A stretch of DNA of 64,000 bases, from the NCBI RefSeq assembly GCF_000378125.1, contig NZ_KB899241.1:967652-1031651 (forward strand), given 5' to 3'. A program made the translations under genes and the position numbers. Positions 60,601-64,000 of this stretch are shown here, in pieces (the stretch's first letter is position 1; each line of letters starts with the position of its first letter). Source of the stretch: Rudaea cellulosilytica DSM 22992. GTDB taxonomy: Bacteria > Pseudomonadota > Gammaproteobacteria > Xanthomonadales > Rhodanobacteraceae. Under the pieces are notes generated by a model. That model did not search any database and was not told the DNA's origin. It was given only the letters and a program-made list of their open reading frames with translations.

Positions 60601-63444
60601 CACGCGCCACCAGGTGCGCGCGATCATGCCTGCGTTCTGCGTCGCTTCGAACGGCAGGCAAGCGAGGCGGAACGCGACACGCGACGCGGCCGACGCGGCG
60701 CCGCGCAGCACACCTACGAGATGATGCAGCAATCCACGGGCGGGCGATTGCAGCAGCGCGAGCGTCGCGTCGACCACGACCGGCAGCAGCACGGCGGCGA
60801 GTACGAGCAGCGTCCACGCGCCCGGTCGCGGCAGGCAGAACCAGGCCAGCAGCAGCAAGGCGAACAGCGCCGGCGGCAGCACGCTGCGGCGCAGATTGTC
60901 GAAGATCTTCCAGCGCGACAGCAACGACAGTGGATTGCGCTCGCGCCGACCGCCCGCCATCGGCACGGAGGGGAACAGCCATGCCGCGATCTGCCAGTCG
61001 CCACGCACCCAGCGTGCACGGCGCTGTGCGTCGACGCGATAGCTTTGCGGATATTCCTCGTAGAGTTCGACGTCGGAGGTCAGGCCCGCGCGGGCGTAGC
61101 AGCCTTCGAGCAGATCGTGGGAAAGGATGCGATTGGGCGGAAACCGCCCGTCCGGGGCGTCTGCGGAGTTCGTCCCGAGCGTGCGCTCGAACGCTTCGAC
61201 TTCGTAGATGCCTTTGCCGATGAACGAGCCTTCGCCGAACAGATCCTGATACAAGTCGGATACCGCCAGCGTGTACGGATCGAGGCCCGCCTCGCCGCCG
61301 AACACCGCGGCATAGCGCGTGCTGCCCGCGCTCGGCAGCAGATTGCCGACGCGCGGCTGCAGAATCGTGTAGCCAGAGACCACGCGGCGCCTGTCCGCGT
61401 CCAATTGCGGGCGGTTGAGCGGATGCGCCATCGTCTCGACGAGCCGGCGCGCCGCATCGCTCGGCAGATGCGTATCGGCATCGAGCGTGATCACGTAGCG
61501 CACGCCGTCGAGCGCGGTGCGTTCGCCGAACAGGCAGGCAAAGGCCGCGGTGTCGCCGTTGCGCAGTAGTGCGTTAAGGTCGCCGAGCTTGCCGCGCTTG
61601 CGCTCGCGGCCCATCCAGCACTGCTCGCTGTCGTTCCAGGTGCGCGCACGGTGCAGCAGCAGGAAGCGCGCCTTCGGGTGGTGCCGGTTCAGCGCACGGA
61701 TTGCCTCGACCGCCGCATCGAGAATCGCCGCGTCGCCCGCGAGCTCGGCCTCGTCCGCATCGGCGAAATCGCTGAGCAAGGCGAAGGCCAATCCCTCGTC
61801 GCGATTGGCGAGATAGCGCAGCTCAAGCTGGTCGGCGAGCGAACGAGCCTCTTCGACACTGCCGAGCAGGCAAGGCACGACGACCAGCGTGCGTGCCTGC
61901 GCCGGTATGCCCGCGCGGAAATCCATGCGCGGCAGCGGCCGCGGCCCAACCAACGCGAGCGCGACGCGATCGACGAGCCAGATGGCCGGATGGCTGATCG
62001 CGATCACGCCGCAGAAGGTCGCGGCGAGGCGCAACCAGAGTGGCAAGTCGGCGGTCCACAACGGGCGCAGCAACGGCAGCGCGGCGCCGAGCCCGAGCGC
62101 GACGATTGCGAACAGATAGACAGCAAACGGCATGCCGCCGCTGCGCCAGGTGTCGAGCCACGCGCCTAGCGCGCCCACGCCGCAGCGGCGCAACAATGCC
62201 GCGCGGCCGGCGCCGACGAGGTGATAGCCGATGTGCGCGGCGGGTTCGGGGTCCGCCGACGGCACATCTGCCACCGCCTCGCGCGCCAGCCCGAGCGCAA
62301 CCTGGGCGACCGCCGGCTCGCCGCCGCCGCTGCGCCGGGCGTAGTGTTCGACCGCGTGACGGTAGGCGTCGCGCGTGGCGAAATCCATGCGCGCATAGAG
62401 GCCGGCGGGATCCTGACGCAGGATGCGGTCGACGGCACTCGTGCTTTCGACGAACTCGTGCCAGTCGAGCGCATCGAGCAGGCGCAGGCTCGCGATCGAA
62501 TTGTCGATCGTGACCCGGTCGAGCGCGCGCTCGTGATGCGAGTTCTGCACGAGCTGCGCGATCGATTGGCCGGCCTCGGCGAGACGCTGCTCGATCCAGC
62601 TCAGCGGCAGGTTGAGCGCGGCACCTGCGCCGTGCAAGCTGCGCGACATTTCAGCAACGAAGGCTTGGGTCAGCGGCGGCTCGGTGCGCGCCATGTCGGC
62701 GACGACGAGGATGAGGCTTTTCGGATCAGCCTCCGCCGTGTCGAGCATGCGCTGTGCCCATTGCGCGGCAAGACGGCTGTGCGCGAGGCCGCGGCGCACG
62801 CGTGCGGCGGCACGGCCGATATTCTCGATCAGCGCCACGCGCAACATGATCGGAATCGCCCACAGTTCGCCGAGGCTGAGCGACGCGCGTTCCTGATACG
62901 CGCGCACAAAGCGCGCGAGCGCATCCTGGTCGACGCGGCCGTCGCCGTGCGAGATCGCGTCGAGCGCGAGGTCGTACACGCGCGGCATGCCCGCGCTCGC
63001 GCCGCGCGTGAGCACCGGGAGTTCCGCGTTGTAGCCGCGCGGCAGGTGCGCGCGCGTCTTGCGCACCTGATCGAAGATCACGTACAGATGATCGAGCAGC
63101 CATTCGCCGGCCGGCGTGATGCGATGCTTGTCGGCGATCGCCGCCGCCAGTGCGTGGCAGGTGTCCTCGATCAGTGTTTCGTTGTGACGCAGCCGCTCGA
63201 GCAGCAGCGCATCGCCGCGGCGTGCGCGGCGCCATTCGTGCTCGTCGGCAAGCTCGTGGCCGCGCTCGGCCATTTGTGCGGCGGTCAGCAACTCCGCGCG
63301 CAGCGGTGCTTCGCTGAGCCGCATCCGCGCGCGGCGCTTACCCGACTTGCGCGGCGCGAATGCTGCGCCCAGGGGCAGACCGAGCCAGCGCATCGCCGGC
63401 AGGATCAGGCGGCCGAGTTTTCGCTTCGCACGTCTGCCGTCCAA
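54634..63444 (-). CDS. ndvB: Cyclic beta-1,2-glucan synthase (NdvB/ChvB-like)
   Basis: A 2,936-residue membrane protein, slightly longer than the rhizobial enzymes (about 2,830-2,870). From the N-terminus: a helical region, membrane helices (about 445-510), a GT84 glycosyltransferase domain with YVITLDADTHLPSD near residue 655 and RARWVRGDWQIAAWL, more membrane helices (about 850-1000), a glucoamylase-like region, two GH94-type beta-sandwich/phosphorylase units, and the GH94 catalytic Asp region GSGDWNDGMN near residue 2585. It would build, elongate and cyclise periplasmic beta-1,2-glucan. The start is TTG 63444 with GAGG upstream; ATG 63393 is possible. Single continuous frame, no break. Confidence 0.93.
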   Translation of the reverse strand: MDGRRAKRKLGRLILPAMRWLGLPLGAAFAPRKSGKRRARMRLSEAPLRAELLTAAQMAERGHELADEHEWRRARRGDALLLERLRHNETLIEDTCHALAAAIADKHRITPAGEWLLDHLYVIFDQVRKTRAHLPRGYNAELPVLTRGASAGMPRVYDLALDAISHGDGRVDQDALARFVRAYQERASLSLGELWAIPIMLRVALIENIGRAAARVRRGLAHSRLAAQWAQRMLDTAEADPKSLILVVADMARTEPPLTQAFVAEMSRSLHGAGAALNLPLSWIEQRLAEAGQSIAQLVQNSHHERALDRVTIDNSIASLRLLDALDWHEFVESTSAVDRILRQDPAGLYARMDFATRDAYRHAVEHYARRSGGGEPAVAQVALGLAREAVADVPSADPEPAAHIGYHLVGAGRAALLRRCGVGALGAWLDTWRSGGMPFAVYLFAIVALGLGAALPLLRPLWTADLPLWLRLAATFCGVIAISHPAIWLVDRVALALVGPRPLPRMDFRAGIPAQARTLVVVPCLLGSVEEARSLADQLELRYLANRDEGLAFALLSDFADADEAELAGDAAILDAAVEAIRALNRHHPKARFLLLHRARTWNDSEQCWMGRERKRGKLGDLNALLRNGDTAAFACLFGERTALDGVRYVITLDADTHLPSDAARRLVETMAHPLNRPQLDADRRRVVSGYTILQPRVGNLLPSAGSTRYAAVFGGEAGLDPYTLAVSDLYQDLFGEGSFIGKGIYEVEAFERTLGTNSADAPDGRFPPNRILSHDLLEGCYARAGLTSDVELYEEYPQSYRVDAQRRARWVRGDWQIAAWLFPSVPMAGGRRERNPLSLLSRWKIFDNLRRSVLPPALFALLLLAWFCLPRPGAWTLLVLAAVLLPVVVDATLALLQSPARGLLHHLVGVLRGAASAASRVAFRLACLPFEATQNAGMIARTWWRVHVSRRHLLQWVASSVVAGRARGDGVLATWQQMKVAPVAALAIAAALLLWRVDMLALAAPWLLAWFVAPALAAWTARVPARRTQPLDTQQTRFVRQAARRTWAWFERFVAAEDNWLPPDHYQEYPAVKIMHRTSSTNIGMGLLANLAAHDLGYVSLRSLLAATRRTFDTLQKMERYRGHLYNWYDTAALTPLQPMYISTVDSGNFVGHVLTLRQGLFELLRAPIVGKQAFDGLADTFAVLRALSARVDSELWQPLDDALAAAQRLPPTLPIVPTHAALRELFLRAQALHAKLADGEPLEREWSEKLLRQAAMTMADIEDFVGDVSIAAAVAHDAGAIHAESPMPSLQALAASQSISPTARGLARTCVQEIEALGALCADFARVDFAFLYDPAREQFAIGYNVSEGRRDAGYYDLLASEVRLAVYLAVAQGQIAQDGWFALGRAQTQVPEGQVLLSWSGSMFEYLMPQLVMPVWPGSLIEESARVAVARQIGWGREHGLPWGISESGYFLTDAGQNYHYRAFGAPGLGLQRGLSQDRVIAPYASALAMLAAPSEAAHNLAEIAARGWWSQYGYYEAIDFTAAHLPSGETVGVVREYMAHHQGMSLVAFGECLNNAPMPRRFAADAELAAVLLLLQERVPRNVALAPAAPPALDARAEEEAAATPQRRYTRADTPRPAVQLLSNGNYHLMLTQSGAGYSRWRELDLTRWREDPTRDAWGTFIHIRDVDTGKSWSTAAAVAADAVEAREIVFDDARVEQRLSLDRLEARVQIVVSPEDDIELRRLRLTNRARTPRTFELTSYAEVVLNAGAADALHPAFNNLFVQTEILPEHAAILATRRPRLAGDAQPWLVHLFCIREEAGRRNTTVETSFETDRMRFLGRGHDAHDPAAARSAGVLSNTAGDVLDPIVAIRRRVSVPAEGSVVVDLVIGAGDSREAVLELADKYRDRAFADRALAIATTHNRMALGQINVSESEAQLYSRVASAILYADPARRAQAEVVASNRLSQNGLWAHGISGDLPIALVSIEDVDKLALVRQAVSAQRYCRTKGLHFDLIVLNEERGGYRQEVNDAIYAAVAAVGEGAAIDKPGGVFIRASAQVPHEDRVQLFAVARVVLSDRAGSFAEQLRDAKSSSSEIVVPKFVATRQSASTDARQASIPKLEMFNGYGGFARAGREYVIVCDAAKRTPLPWANVLANPHFGCVVTESGCGYTFFDNAHEYRLTPWHNDAVADPSGEAFYLRDEETGAYWSPTPAHAGGRGRYVVRHGFGYSQFEHVEDGIASDLRVHVDAEAPVKFFVLRLRNDCGRARRLSITGYVEWVLGDLPSRTAQHVTGWFDASGALFARNSWNAEFAGQVGFFDVGSAQRTVSGDRSEFIGRNGSLESPAAMRRARLSGRVGACLDPCAAIQVELELADGETREVIFRLGAARSSEDAEALVARFRRTGAARASFEEVAALWQRLLGNVIVTTPDPGFNLLANGWLLYQTIACRLWGRSGFHQSGGAFGFRDQLQDAMALVHAEPALLREQIVLAAQRQFREGDVQHWWHPPAGRGVRTNCSDDYLWLPLAVARYIRASGDHAVLDERSHYLEARPLNAGEESYYDLPLRSNETADLYQHCVRAIEHALGNIKGAAHGLPRIGSGDWNDGMNAVGAEGRGESVWLGFFLHHVLTQFHDVAVIRGDAIFSERCTRSAFELAANLEQYAWDGDWYLRAWFDDGTPLGSRKNDQCRIDSIAQSWALLSGAGRPARVARALDALDAQLVDEEAKLIRLLSPPFDRQLNAVNEQRGSAAARLQAPDPGYIAGYLPGVRENGGQYTHAAVWAVMAFAEAGRIERAWQLFDLINPQRHAVDGKSAEIYKGEPYVVAGDVYANPAHRGRAGWTWYTGSAGWMYRLLIETFVGLTREGERLVVAPRLPAAWSGIDIAYRHGDATYAIHVQRDASKPAGSVVLDGVAQSGNAIVLDAAAGVHRVEVYLAAAGEEAAIQYSEKPIGT

Positions 63445-63835
63445 GCGTGGTCCTCGTCATTGCGACTGCCGCGCACGCGCACGACATCGCGCTCATCCCC
63501 CAATGAGTGTGGAAGGGTCAGATCGCCGCGCGCAACAGAGGTACGCGCAGCCCTTGCGGACAGGCGTGTCCGCACAATCTGAATGAGGATTTGGTATAGC
63601 CGACTGCGGGGAAAGAAAACGTGAAGAGCCGCTGTACCCTGTTCAGGAATCACTCACCATCAGGCACGATTCAAGCCGTACGACTTGGCCGCGCTCGTCG
63701 ATGCTGCAAAATGCAGCCTTGTATAACACGACTCGGGCACATGCGCCTGCCGGGGACGATTGGATTACCTTCGCGCTGGGGGGCCACCGGTCCTGGGCCG
63801 CGCCCGCACGCGCACGGCGTCCTCCGCTAGGACTC
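63445..63835. other. Intergenic region upstream of ndvB
   Basis: About 390 bases between the ndvB start and the stop of the next minus-strand gene. No supported gene. It holds a perfect 8-bp hairpin (63555-63574), a small stem GCTGCA / TGCAGC (63703-63717), and probably the ndvB promoter, which I could not place with confidence. Confidence 0.6.
63555..63574. promoter_or_regulatory. Hairpin or operator in the ndvB leader region
   Basis: TGCGGACA / TGTCCGCA with loop GGCG, a perfect 8-bp dyad 111 bases upstream of the ndvB start. It may be a regulator-binding site or an RNA hairpin in the leader. Confidence 0.4.
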
Positions 63836-64000
63836 TCAGCGCCGTGGTGGTCGTGGTGGTCGTGGCGGCTCCGGCGGCAATCTTATCCGCCACGGCAACC
63901 AACCCCAGTCCACGCTGAAGCTGCGCGTGTAGGTTTGTCCCTGAAACAAAGCCGTGACCGTCCAGACGCCGATCGGCGCATCGGCGGGCAGGGTGAATTT
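63836..64000 (-). CDS. 3' end of an unrecognised gene (partial)
   Basis: Reading from the window edge on the minus strand, 54 residues run to TGA at 63838-63836. The first part (FTLPADAPIGVWTVTALFQGQTY) looks like a beta-sandwich or Ig-like strand pattern, as in secreted or macroglobulin-type proteins. It ends in a Pro/Arg-rich tail (PPEPPRPPRPPRR) encoded by short tandem repeats. No function assigned. Confidence 0.55.
   Translation of the reverse strand, partial: KFTLPADAPIGVWTVTALFQGQTYTRSFSVDWGWLPWRIRLPPEPPRPPRPPRR

Noticed and set aside
58858-61569. A 903-residue open frame on the plus strand, antisense to ndvB
   Set aside because: Arg/Gln/Glu-rich with no domain, no ribosome binding site, and lies wholly inside a strongly supported gene; such frames are a side effect of high GC codon use.
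63841-63880. Tandem GTGGTGGTC repeats considered as a CRISPR or VNTR
   Set aside because: Units are too short for CRISPR and simply encode the Pro/Arg tail of the partial gene at the window edge.

Overview
The window is a GC-rich, densely packed bacterial chromosome segment with no rRNA, tRNA, CRISPR, phage or transposase genes recognised. Gene content and order point to a gammaproteobacterium of the order Xanthomonadales (Lysobacterales): glnA, torF-type porin, glnK, amtB and ntrBC lie together, hemX overlaps hemY, and plsB, rdgC, ttcA and rep are present. The exact genus cannot be fixed from the sequence.

Layout. 1-8005: envelope and lipid genes (YceI, phospholipase D-type lipoprotein, YkvA, a FadI-like thiolase), then a 2OG-Fe(II) oxygenase and two SAM methyltransferases. 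8075-16964: nitrogen regulon, with ntrC and ntrB, a glycoside hydrolase family 43 gene wedged in, amtB-glnK-porin, and glnA, which has a clear sigma-54 promoter and two NtrC-like sites. 17098-22718: TPR proteins, a TPR/aspartyl hydroxylase pair, a YheT hydrolase bounded by two palindromic repeats, PlsC and a thioesterase. 22755-33352: hemY/hemX, YgjP-like peptidase, rdgC, ttcA, leucyl aminopeptidase, YdcH, plsB and a lipoprotein. 33353-33846: non-coding, holding a candidate structured small RNA with its own promoter and terminator. 33847-39836: rep, sirtuin, tdk and a two-component pair split by another repeat copy. 39895-48153: lactate/glycolate permease divergent from glcDEF, then a Gfo/Idh oxidoreductase, a stand-alone DsbD-type N-terminal domain and a thioredoxin-fold protein. 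48170-53062: two MFS exporters, each near a regulator (PadR, LysR). 53135-64000: folE, a TonB-like protein and a 2,936-residue cyclic beta-1,2-glucan synthase, then the 3' end of an unrecognised gene.

How it works together. The clearest circuit is nitrogen control: NtrB/NtrC with sigma-54 drives glnA and probably porin-glnK-amtB. A second theme is two-carbon and three-carbon hydroxyacid use (permease plus glycolate oxidase). The most unusual non-genic features are a family of about 143-bp imperfect palindromes with terminal inverted repeats (four copies, here called A to D), whose ends repeatedly supply or touch the stop or start codons of the neighbouring genes, and the candidate small RNA at 33588-33746.
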